Shown in pieces: positions 1 through 8,113 of a stretch of 64,000 nucleotides of DNA. This DNA comes from Pseudomonas fluorescens (GTDB taxonomy: Bacteria > Pseudomonadota > Gammaproteobacteria > Pseudomonadales > Pseudomonadaceae), in contig NZ_CABVHU010000019.1 in assembly GCF_902497855.1 (NCBI RefSeq), forward strand, positions 62,001 through 126,000, in the 5' to 3' direction. Position 1 is the first letter of the stretch; every line of letters begins with the position of its first letter. Below the pieces are notes generated by a model, which was given only the letters and a program-made list of their open reading frames with translations, was not told the origin of the DNA and ran no database searches. The position numbers and the translations under genes were made by a program.

Positions 1-84
1 TTTTTAAGCGATACTTGCCAGTGACCCACTGTGCCGTATTACAGTCACGGTCAATTCGCCGCCGTTCTCCCGATTCGAGTGCCC

Positions 85-849
85 ATGAACGAACAGTTGC
101 AGCCCCTAAAGAAACAACCGCGCGCAGGCAAAGCCGGCCGCAGCGGTACCCAGGACGATATTGTCTACGCGCATATCTTCGAGGCCATCCTCGAACAGCG
201 TCTGGCGCCCGGCACCAAGTTGAGCGAAGAAGCGCTGGGGGAAATTTTCGGGGTCAGTCGCACCATCATCCGCCGTGCGCTGTCGCGCCTGGCCCATGAA
301 GGCGTCGTGCTGCTGCGTCCGAACCGTGGTGCAGTCGTTGCCAGCCCGAGTGTGGAAGAAGCCCGTCAGGTGTTCCTGGCCCGGCGTCTGGTGGAGCGTG
401 CGATCACTGAACTGGCTGTGCAGCACGCCACTGCCGAGCAGATCGCCGAATTGCGACAGATGGTCGACGACGAACGCGACAGCTTCTCCCGTGGCGATCG
501 GGGTGCCGGTATCCGTCTGTCGGGCGAATTCCATCTGAAGTTGGCCGAAGCGGCCAAGAATGCCCCCTTGATCAGCTTCCAGCGCAGCCTGGTGTCGCAG
601 ACGTCGCTGATCATCGCCCAGTATGAAAGCGGCAACCGTTCCCACTGCTCCTACGACGAACACACCCAGTTGATCAATGCCATCGAAGCACGCAACGCTG
701 AGCTGGCGGTGGATTTGATGATGCATCACATGAATCACATCGACAGCAAGCTCAACCTTGACGAGGAGAGTGCGTCGGATGACCTGCATGCGGTGTTCTC
801 GCATTTGTTGCAGACCAAAAAACCGGGGCGGCCTATAGCCAAGCTCTAA
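85..849 (+). CDS. GntR/FCD-family transcriptional regulator
   Basis: DNA-binding regulator of the FadR/FCD branch of the GntR family. An N-terminal winged helix-turn-helix lies at about residues 25-90, with the typical run PGTKLSEEALGEIFGVSR followed by an RRAL recognition segment and a GA-VV wing. An all-alpha ligand-binding FCD domain follows, containing the His residues (GEFH, MMHHMNH) that usually bind a metal or a carboxylate effector. I chose the ATG at 85 because an N-terminal extension upstream adds nothing family-like, although the ribosome binding site is weak. The gene converges on guaD, so control of purine breakdown is a reasonable inference. The effector cannot be read from sequence. 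It ends in a clear rho-independent terminator after a repeat element. Confidence 0.85.
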   Translation: MNEQLQPLKKQPRAGKAGRSGTQDDIVYAHIFEAILEQRLAPGTKLSEEALGEIFGVSRTIIRRALSRLAHEGVVLLRPNRGAVVASPSVEEARQVFLARRLVERAITELAVQHATAEQIAELRQMVDDERDSFSRGDRGAGIRLSGEFHLKLAEAAKNAPLISFQRSLVSQTSLIIAQYESGNRSHCSYDEHTQLINAIEARNAELAVDLMMHHMNHIDSKLNLDEESASDDLHAVFSHLLQTKKPGRPIAKL

Positions 850-864
850 GTCAGACCGAGTACA

Positions 865-974
865 GATCGTTCCCACGCTCCGCGTGGGAATGCCTCAATG
901 GACGCTCCGCGTCCGCTTCGGCTGGGACGCGGAGCGTCCCGGGCTGCGTTCCCACGCGGAGCGTGGGAACGATC
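865..974. repeat. 110-bp nested palindromic element, copy 1
   Basis: Outer arms GATCGTTCCCACGC and its complement enclose a second pair of arms (GGACGCTCCGCGTCC and GGGACGCGGAGCGTCCC), so the element can fold as a long branched hairpin. A second diverged copy lies at 3232-3343. It sits between the convergent GntR gene and guaD. It looks like a non-coding mobile palindrome distinct from the REP type seen elsewhere in the window. Confidence 0.8.
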
Positions 975-1012
975 AAATCCCCCGGAATCCAACGATTGCG
1001 GGGGATTTTTTA
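975..1012 (+). terminator. Rho-independent terminator of the GntR gene
   Basis: Arms AAATCCCCCG and CGGGGGATTT are followed by a run of T on the + strand. It lies directly after the palindromic element and just before the guaD stop codon, so it can serve both converging genes. Confidence 0.8.
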
Positions 1013-1025
1013 TGCCCGGAAATCC

Positions 1026-2336
1026 TTAACGCTGATGCACCTGATTCCCCGCCGCATAAGTCTGCAGAACCGTCCGGTCATCCCCCAGCGTCATCAACAC
1101 AAACAAGGTCTCGGCAATGTTGGTGGCCTGCTTCAAGCGATAGCTCAGCAACGGCGTGGCGTTGTAGTCCAGCACCAGGAAGTCGGCGTCGGTGCCCGGT
1201 TGCAGGGTGCCGATCTTGTCTTCCAGGCGCAGCGCACGCGCCCCACCGAGGGTGGCCAGGTACAGCGATTTGAACGGGCTCAACCGCGCCCCTTGCATCT
1301 GCATGACCTTGTACGCTTCGTTCAACGTTTGCAGCAGCGAGAAACTGGTGCCGCCGCCGACATCCGTGCCCAGACCGACATTGAGCTTGTGCTTCTCGGC
1401 CATCGGCAGGTTGAACAGGCCGCTGCCGAGGAAGAAGTTCGAGGTCGGGCAGAAGGCGATGGCCGAGCCGGTTTCGGCCAGGCGGGCGCACTCGTCGTCG
1501 CACAGGTGCACGCCGTGGGCGAACACCGAGCGCTCACCCAGCAGTTGGTAGTGATCGTATACGTCCAGGTAGCCCTTGCGTTCCGGGAACAGCGCCTTGA
1601 CCCACTCGACTTCCTTGAGGTTTTCGCTGATGTGGGTCTGCATGTACAGATCCGGGTATTCACTCAGCAACTGGCCGGCCAGGGTCAGTTGCTCCGGGGT
1701 GCTGGTCGGGGCGAATCGCGGGGTGACCGCATAGTGCAGGCGACCTTTGCCGTGCCAGCGTTCGATCAGCGCCTTGCTTTCCACATAGCTGGATTCGGCG
1801 GTGTCGGTCAGGTAGTCCGGTGCGTTGCGATCCATCATCACCTTGCCGGCGATCATCCGCAGGTCCAGTTGTTCGGCGGCCTCGAAGAACGAGTTCACCG
1901 ATTGCGGATGCACGCTGCCGAACACCAGCGCGGTGGTGGTGCCGTTGCGCAGCAGTTCCTTGATGAAAATGTCCGCGACTTCATCGGCGTGGGCCTTGTC
2001 GGCGAACTGGCTTTCGCAGGGGAAGGTGTAGGTGTTGAGCCAGTCCAGCAGTTGCTCGCCGTAGGCGCCAACCATGCCGGTTTGCGGCAGGTGGATGTGG
2101 GTGTCGATAAAGCCGGGGGTGATCAGCGTATCCTGGTAATGGGTGATCTCGATATCGGCCGGCAGGGTCGGCAGCAGTTCGCTGGCGTGACCCAGGGCAC
2201 TGATCTTGCCGTTATCGATCACCAGCAGACCGTCTTCAAAATACTCATAGGAGGCTTCGATCCCCACTTCGGCGGGATCGGCGACGCTGTGCAGAATGGC
2301 GGCACGGTAGGCTTTGCGAGTCAGAGGCATGGTCAT
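1026..2336 (-). CDS. guaD: Guanine deaminase
   Basis: Amidohydrolase that converts guanine to xanthine and ammonia, feeding xanthine dehydrogenase. It is 436 residues long, the usual size for bacterial GuaD. Visible metal-site motifs are PGFIDTHIHLPQ (the HxH pair) near residue 75, a His in QTHISEN, a His in FAHGVHL, and the metal-binding Asp in the GLGTDVGGG segment, which is the family signature. The gene lies 19 bp downstream of xdhC in the same direction and is the last gene of the xdhA-xdhB-xdhC-guaD set. An alternative start two codons later (MPLTRKAY) is possible. Cytoplasmic. Confidence 0.93.
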   Translation of the reverse strand: MTMPLTRKAYRAAILHSVADPAEVGIEASYEYFEDGLLVIDNGKISALGHASELLPTLPADIEITHYQDTLITPGFIDTHIHLPQTGMVGAYGEQLLDWLNTYTFPCESQFADKAHADEVADIFIKELLRNGTTTALVFGSVHPQSVNSFFEAAEQLDLRMIAGKVMMDRNAPDYLTDTAESSYVESKALIERWHGKGRLHYAVTPRFAPTSTPEQLTLAGQLLSEYPDLYMQTHISENLKEVEWVKALFPERKGYLDVYDHYQLLGERSVFAHGVHLCDDECARLAETGSAIAFCPTSNFFLGSGLFNLPMAEKHKLNVGLGTDVGGGTSFSLLQTLNEAYKVMQMQGARLSPFKSLYLATLGGARALRLEDKIGTLQPGTDADFLVLDYNATPLLSYRLKQATNIAETLFVLMTLGDDRTVLQTYAAGNQVHQR

Positions 2337-2355
2337 TCTCTATTTATGAGGCTTA

Positions 2356-3216
2356 TCAGTTTGACGCTTTCAGGTTCGGGGCCTGACTGCGGCGTGAAGC
2401 AGGCAGCAGCTTGGCAATCGAGGATCCGGCGCTGGCCGTGTGCTGGCCGAAATCGGCGTTATAGGTGGCGATGATCTCGCCGGCGATGGAGACGGCGATT
2501 TCCACAGGCAATTTGCCTTTGACTTCGCCGATACCCATGGGGCAGCGCATGCGTTGCAGCACGGCGTTGTCGAAGCCCCGTTCACGCAGGCGGTGTTCGA
2601 ACTTCACCCGTTTGGTCTTCGAACCGATCAGGCCGAAGTAGGCGAAGTCGTTGCGCTTGAGGATCGCGGCGGTGAGTTCGAGGTCGAGCTGGTGGTTGTG
2701 GGTCATGACGATGCAGTAGCTGCCGGCGGGCAGGTCGTCGATTTCATCCACCGGTTCTTCGGCGACGATTTTGCGCACGCCGTGGGGGATCTGGTCCGGA
2801 AATTCCGCTTCCCGCGAGTCGATCCAGCGCACCCGGCAAGGCAGGCTGGCGAGCAGCGGCACCAACGCGCGACCGACATGCCCGGCGCCGAACACGGCGA
2901 TCTGTGCCTGGACCTGGCCCATCGGTTCGAACAGCAACACGGTCACGCCGCCACAGCACTGGCCGAGGCTGGCGCCGAGGCTGAAGCGTTCCAGATGGGT
3001 GTCCTGCTTGCCGCTGGCCAGCATCTCGCGGCCGATCTGCATGGCTTTGTATTCCAAATGCCCGCCACCGATAGTGTCGAAGGCCTGGGTGGCGCCGATG
3101 ACCATCTTCGAGCCGGCATTGCGCGGCGTCGAGCCAAGCTCTTCGATAATGGTCACCAGCACGCAGGGTTCACCCTTTGATTGCAGGTCGGCGAGGGCGT
3201 CGATCCAGTTGTACAT
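2356..3216 (-). CDS. xdhC: Xanthine dehydrogenase accessory protein XdhC
   Basis: Chaperone that binds molybdenum cofactor, supports its sulfuration and inserts it into xanthine dehydrogenase. It has 286 residues in two parts. The N-terminal XdhC/CoxI domain holds TIGGGHLEYKA and a cysteine pair in LGQCCGGV. The C-terminal Rossmann-like part begins near IAVFGAGHVGRALV and ends with the conserved CPMGIGEVKGKLPVEIAVSIAGEI-type block. The start is supported by the ribosome binding site GAGAGGTG. It follows xdhB after about 125 bp that are largely filled by a palindromic repeat, so coupling to xdhB may be weakened. Confidence 0.93.
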   Translation of the reverse strand: MYNWIDALADLQSKGEPCVLVTIIEELGSTPRNAGSKMVIGATQAFDTIGGGHLEYKAMQIGREMLASGKQDTHLERFSLGASLGQCCGGVTVLLFEPMGQVQAQIAVFGAGHVGRALVPLLASLPCRVRWIDSREAEFPDQIPHGVRKIVAEEPVDEIDDLPAGSYCIVMTHNHQLDLELTAAILKRNDFAYFGLIGSKTKRVKFEHRLRERGFDNAVLQRMRCPMGIGEVKGKLPVEIAVSIAGEIIATYNADFGQHTASAGSSIAKLLPASRRSQAPNLKASN

Positions 3217-3231
3217 GTTTCACCTCTCAAG

Positions 3232-3343
3232 AGCATTCCCACGCTCCGCGTGGGAATGCATCTCTGGACGCTCCGCGTCCGCTGTTCACAATGCGACGCA
3301 GAGCGTCGCGGGCTGCATTCCCACGCAGAGCGTGGGAACGATC
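3232..3343. repeat. Nested palindromic element, copy 2
   Basis: Diverged second copy of the element at 865-974, with the same outer arms (TTCCCACGC, GCGTGGGAA) and inner arms around GGACGCTCCGCGTCC. It lies inside the xdhB-xdhC junction. Its end (GATC) overlaps the xdhB stop codon. Confidence 0.8.
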
Positions 3344-5738
3344 AAACCACCACCTCGGATTCAGCCTCGGCAGCCTTCGCCACCTTCAACTGCCGCATCT
3401 GCTCACACCCCCACAACACCCGCTCCGGCGTCGCCGGCGCATCGATTTTCGGTTGATGCCTGTAATCGCCCAGACTCGCCACGGCATCCTTGATCGCACA
3501 CCACGAAGCAATACCGAGCATGAACGGCGGCTCACCCACGGCCTTGGAATGAAACACCGTGTCTTCCGGGTTCTTGCGGTTTTCCACCAGTTTTACCCGC
3601 AAATCCAGCGGCATGTCCGCCACCGCCGGGATCTTGTAGCTCGCCGGGCCGTTGGTCATCAGCTTGCCCTTGTTGTTCCACACCAGCTCTTCCATGGTCA
3701 GCCAGCCCATGCCCTGGATGAACCCCCCCTCGACCTGGCCGATGTCGATGGCCGGGTTCAACGAATCGCCAACGTCGTGAAGGATGTCGGTGCGCAGCAT
3801 CTTGTACTCGCCGGTCAGGGTGTCGACGATCACCTCGCAACAGGCCGCGCCAAAGGCGTAGTAGTAGAACGGCCGACCACGGGCCTGGCTGCGGTCGTAG
3901 TAGATTTTCGGGGTCTTGTAGAACCCGGTGCTCGACAGCGACACCTGGGCGAAATACGCCTGCTGGATCAGCGCTTCGAAGGTCAGGATATGATCGCGAA
4001 CCCGCACGTGACCATTGTGGAATTCCACGTCTTCTTCGCTGACCTTGTACTGCCGCGCGGCAAATTCAACCAGGCGTTTCTTGATGATTTCAGCGGCGTT
4101 CTGCGCGGCTTTACCATTGAGGTCGGCACCACTGGACGCGGCGGTCGGCGAGGTGTTCGGCACCTTGTCGGTGTTGGTCGCGGTGATCTGCACGCGGTCC
4201 ATTTCCACCTGGAACACTTCGGCCACCACCTGCGCAACCTTGGTGTTGAGCCCCTGGCCCATTTCCGTGCCGCCGTGGTTCAGGTGGATGCTGCCGTCGG
4301 TGTAGACGTGGATCAAGGCTCCTGCCTGGTTGAGGAAGCTGGCGGTGAAGGAAATCCCGAACTTCACAGGGGTCAGCGCCAGGCCTTTTTTCAGGATCGG
4401 ACTGTTGGCGTTGTAGCGACGGATCGCTTCGCGGCGCTCGGCGTACTGGCTGCTTTCTTCCAGTTCGGCGGTCATTTCCTCGAGCATGTTGTGCTCGACG
4501 GTCTGGTAGTAGTGGGTGACGTTACGCTCGGTCTTGCCGTAGTAGTTGGCCTTGCGCACTGCCAATGGATCCAGGGCCAGATGGCGGGCGATGGCGTCCA
4601 TCACTTCTTCGATGGCGACCATGCCTTGCGGGCCGCCAAAGCCACGGTAAGCGGTGTTCGACGCGGTGTTGGTCTTGCAGCGGTGACCGTTGATGGTCGC
4701 GTCGCCCAGGTAGTACGAGTTGTCGGCGTGGAACATCGCACGGTCGACGATCGACGCCGACAAATCGGGCGAACAACCGCAGTTGCCCGCCAGTTCCAGG
4801 GCGATACCGTGCAGGCGACCGGTGCTGTCGAAGCCGACGTCGTACTCGACGTAGAACGGGTGACGCTTGCCGGTCATCAGCATGTCTTCGACCCGCGGCA
4901 GGCGCATTTTGGTCGGCTGGCCGGTGAGGTGCGCGATCACTGCGCACAGGCATGCAGGGCTCGCCGCCTGGGTTTCCTTGCCACCGAAACCGCCGCCCAT
5001 GCGGCGCATGTCGACGACGATCTTGTTCATCGACACGTCCAGCACCTCGGCCACCAGTTTCTGCACTTCGGTGGGGTTCTGGGTCGAGCAGTAGACGATC
5101 ATCCCGCCGTCTTCGGTCGGCATCACCGAGGAAATCTGGGTTTCGAGGTAGAAGTGTTCCTGGCCGCCGATGTGCAGCGTGCCTTGGATGCGATGTTCAG
5201 CCGTGGCCAGGGCGTTGGCCGAATCGCCCCGCTGATGGGTGTGACTGTCGAGCACGAAATGGCGTTTACGCAAGGCTTCGACCACGTCCAGTACCGGCTC
5301 GAGATCTTCGTATTCGATGATCGCGGCCATCGCGGCCTTGCGTGCGGTTTCCAGGTCTTTCGCCGCGACGGCGAGCACCGGTTGGCCGACGAACTGCACG
5401 TCATCGATGGCCAGCAGCGGGTCGCCCGGCAGCAAGGGGCCGATGTCTTTCAGGCCCGGCACGTCTTCGTGGGTGATGGCGATGCGCACACCTTCGAAGG
5501 CGTAGCAGGGCTTGGTGTCGATGCTGATGATTTTCGCGTGGGCACGGTCCGACAGCCGTGCGTAAACGTGCAGCTGATTCGGGAATTCCAGCCGGTCGTC
5601 GATGTACTGCGCTTCGCCGGACACATGCTTGGCGGCGCTGTCGTGCTTGACGCTGCGGCCGACACCGGTGGTCAGGTCCTTGGCGAACAGTTCAGCCAGT
5701 TCGGCCTGGGTCTTCTCTACGGCGTGATGATTAGACAT
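3342..5738 (-). CDS. xdhB: Xanthine dehydrogenase, molybdopterin-binding large subunit
   Basis: Catalytic subunit oxidising hypoxanthine and xanthine to urate. The 798 residues match the separate large subunit of bacterial XdhAB enzymes. Visible blocks are GRSVKHDSAAKHVSGEAQYIDD-like N-terminal sequence, the molybdopterin loop MGGGFGGKE, FGGPQGM, GGTEMGQGLNTK, and near the C-terminus KAVGEPPFML, whose Glu is the catalytic base in the family. The start ATG overlaps the end of xdhA by 8 bp, indicating translational coupling. The TGA stop falls within the edge of the palindromic repeat, so the repeat may have trimmed or reset the C-terminus slightly. Confidence 0.95.
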   Translation of the reverse strand: MSNHHAVEKTQAELAELFAKDLTTGVGRSVKHDSAAKHVSGEAQYIDDRLEFPNQLHVYARLSDRAHAKIISIDTKPCYAFEGVRIAITHEDVPGLKDIGPLLPGDPLLAIDDVQFVGQPVLAVAAKDLETARKAAMAAIIEYEDLEPVLDVVEALRKRHFVLDSHTHQRGDSANALATAEHRIQGTLHIGGQEHFYLETQISSVMPTEDGGMIVYCSTQNPTEVQKLVAEVLDVSMNKIVVDMRRMGGGFGGKETQAASPACLCAVIAHLTGQPTKMRLPRVEDMLMTGKRHPFYVEYDVGFDSTGRLHGIALELAGNCGCSPDLSASIVDRAMFHADNSYYLGDATINGHRCKTNTASNTAYRGFGGPQGMVAIEEVMDAIARHLALDPLAVRKANYYGKTERNVTHYYQTVEHNMLEEMTAELEESSQYAERREAIRRYNANSPILKKGLALTPVKFGISFTASFLNQAGALIHVYTDGSIHLNHGGTEMGQGLNTKVAQVVAEVFQVEMDRVQITATNTDKVPNTSPTAASSGADLNGKAAQNAAEIIKKRLVEFAARQYKVSEEDVEFHNGHVRVRDHILTFEALIQQAYFAQVSLSSTGFYKTPKIYYDRSQARGRPFYYYAFGAACCEVIVDTLTGEYKMLRTDILHDVGDSLNPAIDIGQVEGGFIQGMGWLTMEELVWNNKGKLMTNGPASYKIPAVADMPLDLRVKLVENRKNPEDTVFHSKAVGEPPFMLGIASWCAIKDAVASLGDYRHQPKIDAPATPERVLWGCEQMRQLKVAKAAEAESEVVV

Positions 5739-7224
5739 AAGCGGTCACCCGAGTCTCGATGTGCGGTGTTTGCAGTTCGATGAAGTATTTGCGCAGCAGG
5801 TTCTGCGCGCTGAGCAGGCGGTATTCCTTGCTGGCGCGGAAGTCCGAGAGCGGCGTGAAGTCTTCGGCCAGTGCGGCGCAGGCGCGTTCGACGGTGGCGT
5901 TGTTGAACGGTGAGCCGAGCAACACGGCTTCGCAGTGGCTGGCGCGTTTCGGGATGGCCGCCATGCCGCCGAAGGCAATGCGTGCGTCGACAATGACGCC
6001 AGTGTCGATGCGCAGATTGAATGCAGCGCAGACCGCGGAAATGTCATCGTCCAGGCGTTTGGACACTTTATAAGCGCGGAACAGTTGTTCGACGCTGGCA
6101 CGGGGCACGATGATCTTCTCGATGAACTCGCTTTCCTGACGCGCAGTCACCCGGTAGTCGATGAAATAATCTTCCAGCGCCAGGGTGCGGCGGGTTTCGC
6201 CCTTGCACAACACGATCTGCGCGCCCAAGGCAATCAGCAGCGGTGGCGAGTCACCAATCGGCGAGGCGTTGCCGATGTTGCCGCCGAGGGTGCCCTGATT
6301 GCGGATCTGCAACGAGGCGAAACGCTGCAGCAGTTCGCCGAAGTCCGGGTATTCGGCCTTCAAGGCGTCATAACAATCGGAGAGGGCGGTGGCGGCGCCG
6401 ATTTCCAGGCGATCGTCGAACACTTCGATGCGTTTCATCTCGGCGACGTTGCCGACGTAGATCATCACCGGCAGGGTGCGGTGGAACTGCGTGACTTCCA
6501 GCGCCAGGTCGGTACCGCCGGCCAGCAGGCGCGCTTGTGGATAAGCGTCATAGAGGTCGGCCAGGTCGGCCACGGTCAGCGGTACCAGGCAGCGCTTGTC
6601 GCCGCTGTTGAGTTCGCCGATGTCGGTGGGCGCGATGGCTTTCAAGCGAGCGATGGTGTCGGCTTCACGGGCATCGAACTGGTCCGTTTGCCGGCCGCAG
6701 CAGGACTGTTCGGCGGCTTGCAGGATCGGCCGGTAACCGGTGCAGCGGCACAGGTTGCCCGCCAACGCTTCGTGCGCCTTGTGGGCGTCGGGCGCGTCGC
6801 TGTTCTTTTGCAGGGCGAACAGCGACATGACGAAGCCCGGGGTGCAGAAGCCGCACTGCGAGCCGTGGCACTCGACCATGGCTTTCTGCACGCTGTGCAG
6901 TTCGCCCTGGTGCTTGAGGTCTTCAACGCTGATCAGTTGTTTGCCATGCAGCGACGAAACAAAGGTCAGGCACGAATTGAGGCTGCGGTAGCGAATGTGC
7001 TCGCGGCCGTCGTCATCGGTCTGCAGTTCGCCAACCACCACGGTGCACGCGCCACAGTCACCGCTGGCGCAGCCTTCTTTGGTGCCGGGTTTGCCCACAT
7101 GGTCGCGCAGATAATTGAGCACGGTCAGGTTCGGGTCCAGGGCGTGCTCGCTACGGAGTTCCTGGTTAAGTAAAAACTGGATCACGGAAGGCCTCGCAGA
7201 CTCATTATTGTTGTTAACCGACAT
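5731..7224 (-). CDS. xdhA: Xanthine dehydrogenase, Fe-S/FAD small subunit
   Basis: Electron-transfer subunit. A plant-type [2Fe-2S] domain has Cys52, Cys57, Cys60 and Cys85. A second [2Fe-2S] domain has CGFC (124-127) and CRC (159-161). The FAD-binding domain shows LLAGGTDLALEV and GGNIGNASPIGDSPP. At 497 residues it is the usual XdhA length. It is first in the xdhABC-guaD operon. Its upstream region faces a divergent GntR/FCD gene and carries two TGAC-N6-GTCA dyads close to the start codon, a good position for repression. Confidence 0.95.
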   Translation of the reverse strand: MSVNNNNESARPSVIQFLLNQELRSEHALDPNLTVLNYLRDHVGKPGTKEGCASGDCGACTVVVGELQTDDDGREHIRYRSLNSCLTFVSSLHGKQLISVEDLKHQGELHSVQKAMVECHGSQCGFCTPGFVMSLFALQKNSDAPDAHKAHEALAGNLCRCTGYRPILQAAEQSCCGRQTDQFDAREADTIARLKAIAPTDIGELNSGDKRCLVPLTVADLADLYDAYPQARLLAGGTDLALEVTQFHRTLPVMIYVGNVAEMKRIEVFDDRLEIGAATALSDCYDALKAEYPDFGELLQRFASLQIRNQGTLGGNIGNASPIGDSPPLLIALGAQIVLCKGETRRTLALEDYFIDYRVTARQESEFIEKIIVPRASVEQLFRAYKVSKRLDDDISAVCAAFNLRIDTGVIVDARIAFGGMAAIPKRASHCEAVLLGSPFNNATVERACAALAEDFTPLSDFRASKEYRLLSAQNLLRKYFIELQTPHIETRVTAYV

Positions 7225-7242
7225 GAACCGAATTTAGCAGGT

Positions 7243-7285
7243 CTGACTTTCCGGTCAATGATTTTCTGACTTAAAGGTCAGGAAA
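7243..7285. promoter_or_regulatory. Tandem TGAC-N6-GTCA dyads, candidate GntR operator
   Basis: Two inverted repeats with the same core, TGAC-N6-GTCA, start at 7243 and 7267. They are exactly 24 bp apart, so they lie on nearly the same DNA face. The second is extended to TTTCTGAC/GTCAGGAAA. They lie 19-61 bp upstream of xdhA and upstream of the divergent GntR gene. Binding by one of the two flanking FCD regulators is inference. Confidence 0.6.
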
Positions 7286-7451
7286 TTACGTTTTGTCGAT
7301 CAACGACTCGTTTGTTCATTATTGACCCTCGTTCGCCAGCCTGCTTTGTGCTTGAATCGTGCCAAAAACCACCGGACAGGCACTCCGCCCTGACAGATCA
7401 ATTGCGTTACACTGCGCCGCTTGTGCAAATCGAAGAGTTTGAAGGACAACC

Positions 7452-8111
7452 ATGACGTTCAAGGCGCCGGACAGCCTCGCCGAGCAAATCGCTCACCACC
7501 TCGCCGAACGCATCATTCGCGGCGAAATGAAGCCCGGGGAGCGCATCCAGGAACAGAAGGTCACGCTGGCCCTCAATGTCAGCCGCGGTTCGGTTCGCGA
7601 AGCCTTGTTGATCCTCGAACGGCGCCACCTGATCGCGATCCTGCCGCGACGGGGCGCCCACGTCACCGAACTCACCGTCCACAAGGTGCAGAGCCTGTGC
7701 GCGCTGATGAGCGAGTTGTACATCCTGCTCGGCAACGCCGTGGCCAGCGGCTGGCAAGTCCAGGCTGACATGGCGCCATTCGTGCAGATCCAGCAGCGCC
7801 TGACCGCCAGCTACGAACGCCAGGACATCCGCACCTTCGTCGATGACAGCTTCAACGTGATGCGCGCCGCGTATCCGTTTGCCAATAATCCGTACTTGCA
7901 GGAAACCGTCGAGAATCTGCAGCCGGCCATGAGCCGTGCGTATTTCCTCGCCCTGGACCAGCGCAAGGCCTCGATGAGCGAGTTCCTTGAACTGTTCGAA
8001 CGCCTGCTCGCCGCCGTGCTGGCCCGTGACTTTGCGCAGATCCGCGAGGTGCTGACGGCCTACGCCCAGCGCAGCTGCGATCTGGTAGTTTCTGCCCTGA
8101 CGGACGCCTGA
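7452..8111 (+). CDS. GntR/FCD-family transcriptional regulator
   Basis: A 219-residue regulator with an N-terminal winged helix (residues about 8-72, including PGERIQEQKVTLALNVSRGSVREALLIL) and an FCD-type alpha-helical effector domain. The ribosome binding site AAGGA precedes the ATG. It is divergent from xdhA across a 227-bp control region with two TGAC-N6-GTCA dyads, so it is the best candidate regulator of the purine operon. It sits 2 bp before smc, so smc may also be read from its promoter. It is not closely similar to the GntR protein at the start of the window beyond the family fold. Confidence 0.85.
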   Translation: MTFKAPDSLAEQIAHHLAERIIRGEMKPGERIQEQKVTLALNVSRGSVREALLILERRHLIAILPRRGAHVTELTVHKVQSLCALMSELYILLGNAVASGWQVQADMAPFVQIQQRLTASYERQDIRTFVDDSFNVMRAAYPFANNPYLQETVENLQPAMSRAYFLALDQRKASMSEFLELFERLLAAVLARDFAQIREVLTAYAQRSCDLVVSALTDA

Positions 8112-8113
8112 GC

